From positions 1-64,000 of the forward strand of contig JAIUOS010000007.1 of the NCBI GenBank assembly GCA_020161755.1: a DNA stretch of 64,000 nt, in the 5' to 3' direction. Shown here piece by piece: positions 51,641 through 61,223 of this stretch. Position 1 is the stretch's first letter, and each line of letters starts with the position of its first letter. The stretch is from Actinomycetota bacterium. Lineage in GTDB: Bacteria > Actinomycetota > Actinomycetes > Propionibacteriales > Propionibacteriaceae. The translations under genes were made by a program, and so were the position numbers. The notes under the pieces were generated by a model. The model was not told the origin of the DNA and searched no databases. It worked only from the letters and a program-made list of their open reading frames with translations.

Positions 51641-54487
51641 CTACTTCACGCCCATCTTCGACAGGGCGTCGTTGAGGGCCGTCTTCGCGATCTCCACCTG
51701 CTTCTGGTACTCGGCGAGGTTGCCGTTGCGCAGCGCGGCGTCGGCGGCGGTGAAGGCCGTCTGCGCCTTCTGCATCGACGCCACGGCCGCCTTCTGGTCG
51801 GCGGTGGTGTTGTCGCCCGGCTGGGTCGGCTGGGTGGGCTCGTCGACCGGTTCCTCACCGGTCTCCGCGCCGGCGTCACCGGCGAACACCTGGTCGAGCG
51901 CCTCCTGGAGCGTCGCGGCGATGCCGACGTGGTCACCGAACCGGACCGCCACGAACTGCAGCGTCGGGTAGGTGCCGCTGCCGGCTGCGCGCATCGTGTA
52001 GATCGGCATCACGTACAACAGCCCCGAACCCATCGGCAGCGTCAGCAGGTTGCCGTAGGTCGCCTTCGCCGAGCCCTGGTTGAGGTAGGGACGCACCAGG
52101 TCGGCGAACTTCTGGTCGCTGGTCATCGCGTTCGCGGTCTGGCTGGGCCCCGCGATCTGCTGGGTGTCCGACATCCTCAGCACGCGCATCCGCCCGTAGT
52201 CGGGGCTGGTCGCCTCCGCCACCACCGAGACGTAGGACGCCAGGTTCTGACGGTTGTACGGCACGAACACGGCGGTCTCGCTGAACACCGGCGAGTCGTC
52301 CCCCGGCCACTTGATCGACAGGTAGTAGGGCGGCTCCGCCGCGGCGGCCGTCCGGCTGGTCTCGGGCTGGTCGGGCAGCGTCGCCGCCGGATCGGCCGGC
52401 ACCTGCCACAGGTCCGACTGCTGGTACCACGCCTGCGGGTCGGTCATGTGGTAGCGCGCCAGCACCTGCCGCTGCACCTTGAACAGGTCGGACGGGTAGC
52501 GCAGGTGGGCCATCAGGTCGGGGCTGATCGCCGACTTGGGCTTCAGGACGCCCGGGAACGCCTTGTCGTATGCCTGCAGGATCGGGTCCTCCGGCTCCCA
52601 GGCGTAGAGGTCGACGGTGCCGTTGGTGGCGTCGACCACGGCCTTGACCGAGTTGCGGATGTAGTTCAGCGACTCGTCGGAGTCCGGGCCGGGCGTGGTC
52701 TGGGCGTCGGTGATCGCCGAGCGCAGCGAGACCACCGAGCTGTTCGGGTAGGCGCGGCTGGTGGTGTAGCCGTCGACGATCCACACGAGGCGGTGGTCGA
52801 CCACGGCCGGGTAGATGTTGGAGTCCAGCGTCAGCCACGGCGCGACCTGCGCGACCCGGTCCTTCGGCGTGCGGTCGTAGAGGATCTTCGACGCCGAATT
52901 CACCCGGTCGGAGAGCAGGATGTTGAGGTCCGTGAAGTGGGTGGCGTACAGCACCCGGGTGAACAGGTCGCCCATCGGCACGCCGCTGGTGCCGGCGTAC
53001 GTGTTGGTGGCACCGTCGGGGGTGTCGAACTCGATCGGGGCCTCGCCGGGCTCGCGTCCGACGATCGCGAAGGCCGAGCTCTTCTCGCCGTAGTAGATCC
53101 GGCCCTCGTAGTCGGGCAGCGCACCCTCGGGCGGCAGGTTCTTCTCGATCCACACCGGGTCGCCCGACGAACTGCGCTGGTTGCCGTACGCGGCCACCAG
53201 GCCGTAGCCGTGCGTGTAGACGGTGTGGACGTTGTTCCAGTTCTGGTCGGGCAGGTTGCTGTAGTTGATCTCGCGGGCGGCGACCACCGCGTCGGTCTCC
53301 TTGCCGTCGATCACGTAGCGGTCGACGTCCAGGTCCTCGGGGAAGGTGTACCAGCCGCGCAACTGCTGCTGGTTCTCGAACGTCGGCGCGATCACCGCGG
53401 GGTCCATCAGCCGGATGCCGGGCAGCGTCTCCGCGTCCTGTTTGAGCTGGCCCGGGCGCACCTGGGTGACCGCGGCGTACGGCTCCACCTCCGCGTCGTC
53501 GATCCCGTACGCCTGCCGCGTCGCCTCGATGTGGTTGGCGATGTAGGGGCTCTCCAGCACCGGCTCGTTCGGCTTGACCTGGAAGCTCTGCACCACCAGC
53601 GGGTAGGCCAGCCCGAGGATCATCCCGGACACGACCATCAGCACCAGCGAGGTCGCGGCCAGCGTCCATCGCCGCAGGAAGCCGTTGGCGAAGAACACGC
53701 CCGCGCACAGGAACGAGATCACCGCGACCACGATCTTCGCGGTCAGGCGTGCGTGGGCGTCGGTGTACTGCATGCCGGTGAGCAGGGTGCCCTGCTGGAG
53801 CAGCAGGCCGTACCGGTCGAGCAGGTTCTGCAGGCCGTAGCCGATCAGCAGCAGGCCGGCCAGCACCGACAGGTGGATGCGGGCGCCGTTGCCGCGTGCG
53901 GGCCGTGCCCGGCCGGACGCGATGCCGCCGACCGCGAAGTGGACGGCCGCGGCCGCCACCAGCCCGAAGAAGACCGCCCCCATGGCGAAGGACAGCAGGT
54001 CCTGCCAGATCGGGAGCTCGAAGACGTAGAAGGATGCGTCCAGGCCGAAGTACGGGTCGGCGGTGCCGAACGGCACCCGGTTCCACCACGCCAGGTACAC
54101 CAGCGCCTGGCTCACCGCGGACGCGCCGGCGATCAGGCCCAGGAACGCCGACGGCACCAGGATTGCCAACCAGATGTTGGCCTCCAGCAGGTCGCGGTAG
54201 CGGTCGAGGATCGCGCTCTGCCCGGTGCGCCGGGCGATCGGACGCAGCCGGAACGCGATCCACATGTTGGCGCCCACCACCAGCGCCATCGCCAGGAAGA
54301 ACACGACGAACAGCACGACCTGCGCCACCAGCTGGGTGCTGAACACCTGCGGGAACCTCACCGAGTCGAACCACAGCTTCGTGGTCCACAGCTCGGAGAA
54401 GATCAGGAAGGCGGCGACGAGGGCGGCGAGCACCAGGATCGTCGGCACCAGCGGCCCGCGACGCGACACGGGGGACGACACGTTCAC
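51641..54487 (-). CDS. UPF0182-family large membrane protein
   Basis: 948 residues from GTG 54487. Seven transmembrane helices in the first 330 residues, then a roughly 550-residue extracytoplasmic domain (PDQNWNNVHTVYTHGYGLVAAYGN is the family signature) and a disordered Glu/Thr/Pro C-terminus with a terminal helix. Function unknown. Locus equivalent of mycobacterial Rv3193c, next to the PDZ/S16 protease. It starts 66 nt after the PPA1309 gene in the same direction. Confidence 0.92.
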   Translation of the reverse strand: MNVSSPVSRRGPLVPTILVLAALVAAFLIFSELWTTKLWFDSVRFPQVFSTQLVAQVVLFVVFFLAMALVVGANMWIAFRLRPIARRTGQSAILDRYRDLLEANIWLAILVPSAFLGLIAGASAVSQALVYLAWWNRVPFGTADPYFGLDASFYVFELPIWQDLLSFAMGAVFFGLVAAAAVHFAVGGIASGRARPARGNGARIHLSVLAGLLLIGYGLQNLLDRYGLLLQQGTLLTGMQYTDAHARLTAKIVVAVISFLCAGVFFANGFLRRWTLAATSLVLMVVSGMILGLAYPLVVQSFQVKPNEPVLESPYIANHIEATRQAYGIDDAEVEPYAAVTQVRPGQLKQDAETLPGIRLMDPAVIAPTFENQQQLRGWYTFPEDLDVDRYVIDGKETDAVVAAREINYSNLPDQNWNNVHTVYTHGYGLVAAYGNQRSSSGDPVWIEKNLPPEGALPDYEGRIYYGEKSSAFAIVGREPGEAPIEFDTPDGATNTYAGTSGVPMGDLFTRVLYATHFTDLNILLSDRVNSASKILYDRTPKDRVAQVAPWLTLDSNIYPAVVDHRLVWIVDGYTTSRAYPNSSVVSLRSAITDAQTTPGPDSDESLNYIRNSVKAVVDATNGTVDLYAWEPEDPILQAYDKAFPGVLKPKSAISPDLMAHLRYPSDLFKVQRQVLARYHMTDPQAWYQQSDLWQVPADPAATLPDQPETSRTAAAAEPPYYLSIKWPGDDSPVFSETAVFVPYNRQNLASYVSVVAEATSPDYGRMRVLRMSDTQQIAGPSQTANAMTSDQKFADLVRPYLNQGSAKATYGNLLTLPMGSGLLYVMPIYTMRAAGSGTYPTLQFVAVRFGDHVGIAATLQEALDQVFAGDAGAETGEEPVDEPTQPTQPGDNTTADQKAAVASMQKAQTAFTAADAALRNGNLAEYQKQVEIAKTALNDALSKMGVK

Positions 54488-54520
54488 TTCAGCTCCTCAT
54501 CGACGCCATCGAACGGGCGG

Positions 54521-54539
54521 GAAGGGAACCGTCCCCTTC
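54521..54539 (-). repeat. Short hairpin with dispersed GGAACCGTCCCC motif
   Basis: GAAGGG and CCCTTC pair around a 7-nt loop between the PPA1309 and UPF0182 genes. The 12-mer at 54525-54536 is identical to one in the 24304-24374 palindrome. Could attenuate transcription between the two genes. Confidence 0.45.
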
Positions 54540-54553
54540 TCGTCCCTTTCGGG

Positions 54554-55054
54554 TCACTCCAATGTATGCGCCAGTGCGGCAGCGAGCGCGGGGACGAGGT
54601 CGGCGCCGCCGAGCAGGTCGCCGTCCTCCCCACGGACCCGGGCCACCCCGTGGCTCGCGCCGTCCCGGGTGACGCCGACCACCACGCGCAGGTCGAGCCG
54701 GCGCGGGTGGGCCGCCACGGCGCGGGCGGCCAGTTCGGGATCCTCGGGCAGGTCGTCCTCAGCGTCCGGCGGCAGGAACGACCGCTCCAGCGCCAGGACG
54801 CAGCCGGCCACGGTGGGCGGCCACGCGATCCGGGCCAGGGTCTCGGCCAGTTCGGTGCCCGGACGGAAGTCCTCCTGCTCGATCGAGCTGAAGCCGTCCG
54901 GCGAGCCGGCCGAGAGGTGTTCGGCGAGCGCAGGTTCGGCCGCGATCAGCTCGGCGGTCGGCACCAGCGCGAACAGCCGGGCGGGCTGGTCCCAGCCGAG
55001 GCGACCGACGTGCCGCTCCACCTCGACCAGGGCGGCGACGAGGGCGTCGTTCAC
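54554..55054 (-). CDS. PPA1309-family protein
   Basis: 166 residues from GTG 55054, whose GTGA overlaps the stop of the PDZ/S16 gene; a GTG two codons earlier is possible. Soluble and acidic, with FRPGTELAETLARIAWPPTVAGCVLALE in the middle and a C-terminal DLVPALAAALAHTLE, as in this actinobacterial family named from Propionibacterium (Cutibacterium) acnes. No function known. Its place between the protease and UPF0182 is conserved in relatives. Confidence 0.85.
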   Translation of the reverse strand: MNDALVAALVEVERHVGRLGWDQPARLFALVPTAELIAAEPALAEHLSAGSPDGFSSIEQEDFRPGTELAETLARIAWPPTVAGCVLALERSFLPPDAEDDLPEDPELAARAVAAHPRRLDLRVVVGVTRDGASHGVARVRGEDGDLLGGADLVPALAAALAHTLE

Positions 55055-56094
55055 GAGCACGCCGCCACCTCGCCGGCACTGCCCGGGCTCTCCAGCGCCC
55101 CGAGCGCCTGGATGGCGCCGCTGATCGTCTCCACGGGCACCAGCCGGATCCCCGCCGGCACCTGGCCCACGTCCTCGCAGTTGTCCTTGGGCAGCAGGAA
55201 GATGCCGGCCCCGTCACGGGCGGCCGCGGCGATCTTCTCCTGCACGCCGCCGATGGCGCCCACCGTGCCGTCGGCGTCGATCGTGCCGGTGCCGGCGATC
55301 ACGCGGTTCGCGGTCAGGTCGGTCTCGCTGAGCTTGTCGGTGATCGCGAGGGCGAACATCAGGCCCGCGCTGGAGCCGCCGACGGCCGGGTCGATCGCGA
55401 ACGTGACCGTCGGCTTGTAGGTGTAGCCGGTGGTGAGGCCGATGCCGAGGATCGGGGCCTTCGGGTTGGCCGTGGTGGCGCGCGTGGTCACCGTCGGACG
55501 CAGCACCTCGCCGTCCCGCACCACCTTCAGCCGCACCGCGTCACCAACGTGGTGCTTGGCGACCGCGGCCTGGACGTCGCTGATCGAGGTGGTGATGACG
55601 TCGTCGACGGCCTGGATCAGGTCACCGGGCTTGAGGATCTCGTTCGACGGGCCGGACGTGGTGACCGAGGACACCATCGGCCAGGCGGTCACCGTGATGC
55701 CCGCCTGCCGCAGGCCGGCCACGATCGCGTCCGACTGCGACGTGGTCATCAGCTGGGTCTCGTCGGCGGTGATGTCGCTGGCGTCCTCGCCGACCTTGTA
55801 CACCGCCGAACGCGGCAGCACCTCCCGCGAGGGCAGCCAGTACGAGAACAGGAGTTCGGGCAGGCTGAGGGTGGCGTCCGGGGAGGTGACCGCCACCGTG
55901 GTCATCAGCAGCTCACCGGTCGTCGGGTAGGTCTTGGCGCCGGAGATCGTGATCGCCTCGCCCTCGGAGGCGAGCAGGTCGTGCGTCCCGCCCGGCGACC
56001 AGGTGACGTACGGCACCGGCACGAGGGCGATCACGGCAGCCAGCACCACGAACAGCACGGCCGACACCGTCGCCGTCCAGGTCTGCTTCGTCAC
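55051..56094 (-). CDS. Membrane-anchored PDZ/Lon-type (S16) protease
   Basis: 347 residues. N-terminal signal anchor (about 8-30), a PDZ domain (about 125-205, NEILKPGDLIQAVDDV) and a Lon-type serine protease domain with Ser242 (VGGSSAGLMFAL) and Lys287 (GGVQEKIAAAA), which form the catalytic dyad. Equivalent to YlbL/Rv3194c; acts outside the membrane. GTG start at 56094. Divergent from the DUF2342 gene. Confidence 0.93.
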   Translation of the reverse strand: MTKQTWTATVSAVLFVVLAAVIALVPVPYVTWSPGGTHDLLASEGEAITISGAKTYPTTGELLMTTVAVTSPDATLSLPELLFSYWLPSREVLPRSAVYKVGEDASDITADETQLMTTSQSDAIVAGLRQAGITVTAWPMVSSVTTSGPSNEILKPGDLIQAVDDVITTSISDVQAAVAKHHVGDAVRLKVVRDGEVLRPTVTTRATTANPKAPILGIGLTTGYTYKPTVTFAIDPAVGGSSAGLMFALAITDKLSETDLTANRVIAGTGTIDADGTVGAIGGVQEKIAAAARDGAGIFLLPKDNCEDVGQVPAGIRLVPVETISGAIQALGALESPGSAGEVAACS

Positions 56095-56217
56095 GTCCGT
56101 CTCTCCCCCGCCGTGCCACCCGGCACGACTCCAGCCTCCCCGACCCTACCCTGCGCGCGCCCCTGCGGCTTGGCAGGTGCGGGACAATGGAGGCCACGCC
56201 ACGTGAGGAGTTACCTG

Positions 56218-57561
56218 ATGAGTGACCCGGCCAACCCGGACCGTCCCGAGCCGGACGGCGAGGAGGAGGCTCTGCTGCGGTTCCTGTCCCAGTTCGGCAT
56301 CACGCCCGGACCGGACGGACGCCTCGACCTCGAATCGCTGCTCGGACGGATGCAGGGCCTGATGGGCGCCTTCACCACCGAGATGGCGAGCTTCGGCAAG
56401 TCGGACGCCGAATCGGGCATGAACTGGGGCTTCACCCGCAACGTGGTGCGCCGCCTGACGGCCGCGTCCGGGGCCGACCCGGACCCGACGGGCGCCCAGC
56501 TCTCGCAGATCCGGGACGCGGTCGCGCTGGCCGACCTGTGGCTGGACGAGGAGATCGCCTTCGGGCGGCTGAGCGCGTCCGCCGACGCGTGGACGCGGTC
56601 GGAGTGGGTCGACCAGACCTTCGGGACCTGGCAGCAGCTGGTGCGCCCGGTGGTCAGCCGGCTCTACGCCGCGCTGCGCGGGCTGATCCAGGAGCAGGGC
56701 CAGGCGCCGGCCGCCGAACCGATGCTGCGGATGGCTCTCACCGGCATGTTCGCTGCCCAGGTGGGCCAGTCGCTGGCCAGCCTCGCCCAGGTCGCGGTCA
56801 GCGCCGGCGACACGGGCCTGCCGCTCACCGAGCAGCCGCGGGTCGCCCTGCTGCCCACCAATATCGCCGCCTTCGCCGAGGGCCTGGAGACCGATCCGGC
56901 CGACGTCCTGCTGTTCCTGGCCGTGCGCGAGGCCGCGCGGCAGCGGCTGTTCGCGTCCGTCGGCTGGCTGGGGCCGCAGCTGCTGGCTCTGGTCGAGCAC
57001 TACGCGCGGGACATCGAGATCGACGGGGACGCGCTCGAGCAGGCGATCGAGAGCCAGCTCTCGTCGGCGATGACCACCGGAGAACTCGAGGAGGCCGGGG
57101 CCGCCCTGGCCGGCTCCCTGTTCGCGCCGCAGGTCACCGCCGAGCAGCGCGAGGTGCTGGAACGCCTGGAGACGCTGCTCGCCCTGGTCGAGGGGTGGGT
57201 GGACGAGGTGGTCGCGCAGGTGACCGGCTCCCGGATGCCCGTCGCGGCCGCCCTGACCGAGACGCTGCGGCGTCGTCGCGCCAGCGGCGGGCCGGCCGAA
57301 TCGGCACTGAAGGCCCTTGTCGGGCTGGAGTTGCGTCCCCGTCGCACCCGGGACGCGGCCAACCTGTGGGCGGCCACCCGCTCGGCGCGGGGCGCCGAGG
57401 CCAGGGACGCGGCCTGGGACCACCCCGACCTGCTGCCCACCGCCGCCGATCTCGACGATCCCCTCGGCTACGCCGCCGACGGCCATCGTGGCGCGGGCCC
57501 CGACGACATGGACGCCGAGCTGGCCAAGCTGCTCGACGAGGAGGGGCGCGGCCAGGCCTGA
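56218..57561 (+). CDS. DUF2342 (zinc-dependent metalloprotease-like) protein with altered motif
   Basis: 447 residues from ATG 56218 with GTGAGGAG upstream. The DUF2342 landmarks are present: NWGFTRNVVRR, VALADLWLDEE, WTRSEWVDQTF and a long helical second half. The family's putative zinc motif, near residue 240, reads VREAARQRLFASVGWL, with arginine where a histidine is expected before QRLF. Metal binding is therefore doubtful. Locus equivalent of Rv3195. Confidence 0.87.
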   Translation: MSDPANPDRPEPDGEEEALLRFLSQFGITPGPDGRLDLESLLGRMQGLMGAFTTEMASFGKSDAESGMNWGFTRNVVRRLTAASGADPDPTGAQLSQIRDAVALADLWLDEEIAFGRLSASADAWTRSEWVDQTFGTWQQLVRPVVSRLYAALRGLIQEQGQAPAAEPMLRMALTGMFAAQVGQSLASLAQVAVSAGDTGLPLTEQPRVALLPTNIAAFAEGLETDPADVLLFLAVREAARQRLFASVGWLGPQLLALVEHYARDIEIDGDALEQAIESQLSSAMTTGELEEAGAALAGSLFAPQVTAEQREVLERLETLLALVEGWVDEVVAQVTGSRMPVAAALTETLRRRRASGGPAESALKALVGLELRPRRTRDAANLWAATRSARGAEARDAAWDHPDLLPTAADLDDPLGYAADGHRGAGPDDMDAELAKLLDEEGRGQA

Positions 57562-57867
57562 GCGCTGGAGCCGGTTCGAGCCTTCGTGTCGTGATTCGGC
57601 CATCCGCTGCGTCCGAGCTGCCCCTGTCATCACAGCTGGAGCAACTGATGGCCGGATCGCGTCGCGGCCACCTGACGCCCGGCTCGGAGCCCGATCGTCC
57701 GCCGTGAGGGCGAAGGCGCAGCGACACCACCAGACACTGTCGTGATGCGGCCACCCGAGACCGCTGGTGTGACCCGAGTGACGGACGGGACGACATCACC
57801 GGCCGGATAGCGACAAACCTGCCTCGCCTGCTCCGAACCGCCCGAACCGACGCGCCGGCAGCCCACC
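57562..57867. other. 306-nt intergenic stretch with a degenerate 20-bp direct repeat
   Basis: No gene. TGTCGTGAT-CGGCCA-CCG occurs at 57587-57606 and 57738-57757 with two mismatches, 151 nt apart. It separates the convergent DUF2342 and M48-like genes. Nothing else stands out. Confidence 0.35.
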
Positions 57868-58419
57868 TCAGAAGTCCAGCTCGGGCTCCCCCTCGGTGGC
57901 GCCACCGTCGACCGCGTGCTGGTAGCCGTGCAGGAACGACTGCGCCTGCTCCAGCTGCGGATAGCCGGCGAGAAGGTGGTGGAACGCCGCGGAATGGTTG
58001 GCGACGAACAGGTGGGCGAGCTCGTGCAACACCACGTAGTCGGACACCCAAGCGGGCATCGTACGTAGTCGCGACGACAACCGGATGGCCCCGGTGTCGG
58101 TCGAGCACGACCCCCAGCGCCGCTGCTGGTTGTCGACCCAGCGGATGCTGAACGCCGGCAACGGCAGCCCGGTGCGGGGCGCGAGGAACTGCTCGTACAG
58201 GCCGGCGGCGCGGGTGGCCAGCTCGTCCTCGGGCAACGGCAGGGTGCGTTGCGCCTCGCGCCGCAGGAACCGTTGCACCAGCGGCGGCAGCAGACTGCGC
58301 TCCTGCGCGGCGGTCAGCCGGGCCGGCACCAGGGCGACGAGCCGCCCCCGCTCACGAAAGACGGTGAGGGTGCGCCGCCGGCGCGCGCTGCGCCGAACCT
58401 CGACCTGCGGATCTGCCAT
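57868..58419 (-). CDS. YgjP/M48-like zinc metallopeptidase (DUF45 family)
   Basis: 183 residues from ATG 58419. WGSC-STDTGAIRLSSRLRTMP and the HExxH helix His132-Glu-Leu-Ala-His136 (VVLHELAHLFVANHSAAFHHLL) with a third His near 142 are the YgjP/SprT-like signature. Cytoplasmic; substrates unknown. Divergent from DUF5679. Confidence 0.9.
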   Translation of the reverse strand: MADPQVEVRRSARRRRTLTVFRERGRLVALVPARLTAAQERSLLPPLVQRFLRREAQRTLPLPEDELATRAAGLYEQFLAPRTGLPLPAFSIRWVDNQQRRWGSCSTDTGAIRLSSRLRTMPAWVSDYVVLHELAHLFVANHSAAFHHLLAGYPQLEQAQSFLHGYQHAVDGGATEGEPELDF

Positions 58420-58667
58420 GCGCCACACGGTACGACACGCCGCAGCCAGTTTCAGTTGACCGCGGCCCGGGCGAGCACTAACTTCTTGTCGCGAGGCCTC
58501 CAGAGGCCGGTTCCGCTCGCAGGGGAAGGCAAGCGGAGCTCCGGTCCTGGGGGCTCTCGCACGCCGGACCGGTCGCTGCGCCAACGTGGCGACTCGGGCA
58601 TAGACTGACCGGCAGTCCGCTGCCGAGCCCCAGCCGGGGGCGAAGCCGAATTATCAGGAGGAAAGAC

Positions 58668-58829
58668 GTGGCCACGGAGACCTACAGCGGTTCGTTCTAC
58701 TGCGTGAAGTGCAAGGACCACCGGGACGCGACCGGCGATGTCGTGGTCAACGAGAAGGGCACCCGTATCGCCAAGGCGAAGTGCCCCGTGTGTGGCACCA
58801 ACCTCACCCGGTTCCTGCCGAAGGCCTGA
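58668..58829 (+). CDS. DUF5679 zinc-ribbon protein
   Basis: 53 residues from GTG 58668 with an AGGAGGAA ribosome-binding site. Two CxxC pairs, CVKC near residue 12 and CPVC near 39, make a zinc ribbon; the C-terminus TNLTRFLPKA is typical of DUF5679. The strong start site and dedicated terminator suggest high expression. Function unknown. Confidence 0.88.
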   Translation: MATETYSGSFYCVKCKDHRDATGDVVVNEKGTRIAKAKCPVCGTNLTRFLPKA

Positions 58830-58841
58830 ACCCGTACCTGT

Positions 58842-58869
58842 AGAGCGCCGGCCCTGTGGCCGGCGCTCT
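58842..58869 (+). terminator. Terminator of the DUF5679 gene
   Basis: Perfect 12-bp stem (AGAGCGCCGGCC, loop CTGT) followed by GCTGTTTG, 13 nt after the stop codon. Confidence 0.9.
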
Positions 58870-58998
58870 GCTGTTTGCAGCGCGATCGGCCCCGATCTGG
58901 CCCGGACGGCTCACAGGGTGTTGTCCGTTCGGCCCCAGGTGTTGTCAATCGCGCCGCGGGTCTTGCCCCGCTCCCCGGCGCCGCGCCAGCCTGCTGGT

Positions 58999-59829
58999 AT
59001 GGCAGCTGCATCCGCGACCGGCACCCGCGTCCAGCTCGTGCAACCCACCCTCGCCCTGTGGCGGGCGCCCGGCGTCCTGCAGGTCGGGCTGGACTCTCCG
59101 GCGCTGGTCCTCGAACGCGTGCCGTCGGCCCTTGCCGAAGCGATTGCGCTGCTCGCCCGTCCGCACTCGTGCGACGAACTCCGGACGCTGGTGCCGTCGC
59201 TCGACGACCCCTGGCTGAGCTGGTTGATCGACCGGCTCGGCGCAGCCGGCCTCCTGGCACCGGCGCCGACCACGGCTGAACCCGTCGTGCGCGTGGTCGG
59301 TGGTGGCCCGCTGGCGCAGGCGGTGACCGCAGCCCTGAACGGCGGCGGCCTGCGTGCGACCCGCTCCGACCCGGTGCGGTTCGCCGCCCTGCCGACCGCC
59401 CCGGACGCGACCGAGGTGGTGCTGCTGGCCGGGTCCTCGGTGGAGCCCGACCGCGCAACGACCGATTCCCTGTTCCGGGACGGCCGTGCCCACCTGGTCG
59501 TTCGACTGGAGCCCGACCACGCCGTCGTCGGACCGTTCGTCCAGCCGGGCCGCACGCCGTGCGTCCGCTGCCTCGACCTGACCCGCGTCCGGCTGGACGG
59601 GGCGTGGCCCAGCCTGCTCGCCCAGCTGTGCCGGGAGCCGGCGGTACCCGAGCCGTCGCTGGTGGCGTGGGCGGCGGCCACCGCGGCGGTCCAGGTACGG
59701 GCGTGGCTGTCCGGACGCGTCCCGGAGACCGCCGGCGCCACGCTCGAACTCGACCTCGTCGACTTCCGGCTGCGCTCCCGGGCGTGGCCGGCCCACCCAG
59801 GCTGCGGCTGCCTGGTGCCGCCCGGTTGA
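58999..59829 (+). CDS. Orphan TOMM leader-peptide-binding / cyclodehydratase-like protein
   Basis: 276 residues from ATG 58999. An N-terminal winged-helix peptide-clamp region (about 1-90) and a degenerate ThiF-like domain (VVRVVGGGPLAQAVTAAL) lead to FVQPGRTPCVRCLDLTR and a C-terminal HPGCGCL, giving a CxxC plus CxC zinc site. No YcaO, dehydrogenase or precursor gene is in the window. It is the equivalent of mycobacterial Rv3196 and may have another role. Probably co-transcribed with the ABC1 kinase 17 nt downstream. Confidence 0.82.
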   Translation: MAAASATGTRVQLVQPTLALWRAPGVLQVGLDSPALVLERVPSALAEAIALLARPHSCDELRTLVPSLDDPWLSWLIDRLGAAGLLAPAPTTAEPVVRVVGGGPLAQAVTAALNGGGLRATRSDPVRFAALPTAPDATEVVLLAGSSVEPDRATTDSLFRDGRAHLVVRLEPDHAVVGPFVQPGRTPCVRCLDLTRVRLDGAWPSLLAQLCREPAVPEPSLVAWAAATAAVQVRAWLSGRVPETAGATLELDLVDFRLRSRAWPAHPGCGCLVPPG

Positions 59830-59845
59830 GGCCTGCAGGCACACT

Positions 59846-61192
59846 GTGCAGGTGACCACCGAGCCCGAACCGTCCGACGGCGACCAGCGACGGGTGCTCC
59901 CCGAGACCACCATCGGCCGTAGTGCCCGGCTGCTGAGCCTGCCCCTGGGCGCCGCTGCCCGCGCCGGCGTGGGCTACGGCAAGCGCTTGATGGGAGCGCC
60001 CGCCGCCGAGGTGGACGCCGCGCTCCGCGACGCCGCCGCCGAGCAGCTGTTCCAGGTGCTGGGTGAGCTCAAGGGTGGCGCGATGAAGTTCGGGCAGGCG
60101 CTCAGCCTGTTCGAGGCGATGTTGCCCGAGGACATCGCCGGGCCCTTCCGCGAGCGGCTGCGCAAGCTCCAGGACGCCGCGCCGCCGATGCCGTCCTCCC
60201 GCGCCCAGGCGGTGCTGCGCGCCGAGCTCGGCCCCGACTGGCGGCGCACCTTCGCCGAGGTGGACCTGCGGCCGTCCGCGGCCGCGTCCATCGGTCAGGT
60301 GCACCGTGGCCGGCTCACCGACGGCCGCGAGGTGGCCATCAAGATCCAGTACCCGGGTGCCGACGTGGCCCTGGCCAGCGACCTGCGCCAGATCCAGCGC
60401 CTGGCCGGGGCGGTGTCGCCGCTGTCGGGTGGCATGGACGTGGTCGCGCTCACCCGCGAGCTCGCCGAAAGGGTGAACGAGGAGGTCGACTACACCCTCG
60501 AGGGAGCCCACCAGGAGCAGGTCGCGCGCGCCCTGGACGGCCACCCGCGGTTCGTCGTCCCGCACGTGCACCGCGCCACCCGGCGCGTGCTGGTCAGCGA
60601 CTGGGTGGACGGCTTCAAGCTCACCGAGCTGATCGGGCGTCCGGCCCAGGAGCGCAACCGCAGCGCCCTGGACTACGTCACGTTCCTGTTCGCCGGGCCG
60701 TCGCTGGCCGGCGTCCTGCACGGCGACCCGCACCCCGGCAACTTCCTCGTCACGCCTGACGGACGGCTCGCGGTGCTCGACTTCGGCCTGGTGTCGCGGC
60801 TGCCGAACGGCCTGCCCGAGGCGATGGGACGGCTGATCCGGCACGCGGTCGAGGGGCGCGCGGACGAGATGCTCGCCGGCCTGGCCGACGAGGGCTTCGT
60901 CGATGCCGGCATCAGCGCGCAGGACGCACTCGACTACCTGGCGCCGTTCGTGGAGCCGGCCAGCGTCGAGGACTTCGCGTTCAACCGGGCGTGGGCGCAG
61001 GGCCAGTTCGCCCGGGTGCACGGCAACATGCGCTCCGACGGCGTGGCGGCCCTGCTCAACATCCCGCCGGAGTACGGGCTGATCTACCGGGTCTGGATGG
61101 GTGGCATCGCGGTGCTCTCCCAGCTCGACGTGCACGCGAACTTCGCCCAGGTGCTCCGCGACTGGCTGCCCGGCTTCGCCGGCACCGACTGA
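59846..61192 (+). CDS. ABC1/AarF/UbiB-family atypical kinase
   Basis: 448 residues. Family motifs in order: the KxGQ motif GGAMKFGQALSLF, SAAASIGQVHRGRL, ATP lysine VAIKIQYPG, HGDPHPGNFLV and LDFGLVSRL. Cytoplasmic; ATPase or kinase linked to lipid or quinone metabolism, and the mycobacterial counterpart (Rv3197) is tied to macrolide resistance through the WhiB7 regulon. GTG 59846 or 59852 as start. Confidence 0.92.
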   Translation: MQVTTEPEPSDGDQRRVLPETTIGRSARLLSLPLGAAARAGVGYGKRLMGAPAAEVDAALRDAAAEQLFQVLGELKGGAMKFGQALSLFEAMLPEDIAGPFRERLRKLQDAAPPMPSSRAQAVLRAELGPDWRRTFAEVDLRPSAAASIGQVHRGRLTDGREVAIKIQYPGADVALASDLRQIQRLAGAVSPLSGGMDVVALTRELAERVNEEVDYTLEGAHQEQVARALDGHPRFVVPHVHRATRRVLVSDWVDGFKLTELIGRPAQERNRSALDYVTFLFAGPSLAGVLHGDPHPGNFLVTPDGRLAVLDFGLVSRLPNGLPEAMGRLIRHAVEGRADEMLAGLADEGFVDAGISAQDALDYLAPFVEPASVEDFAFNRAWAQGQFARVHGNMRSDGVAALLNIPPEYGLIYRVWMGGIAVLSQLDVHANFAQVLRDWLPGFAGTD

Positions 61193-61223
61193 CCCCGCTT
61201 CGGACGCGCCCCGACCTGATCCG

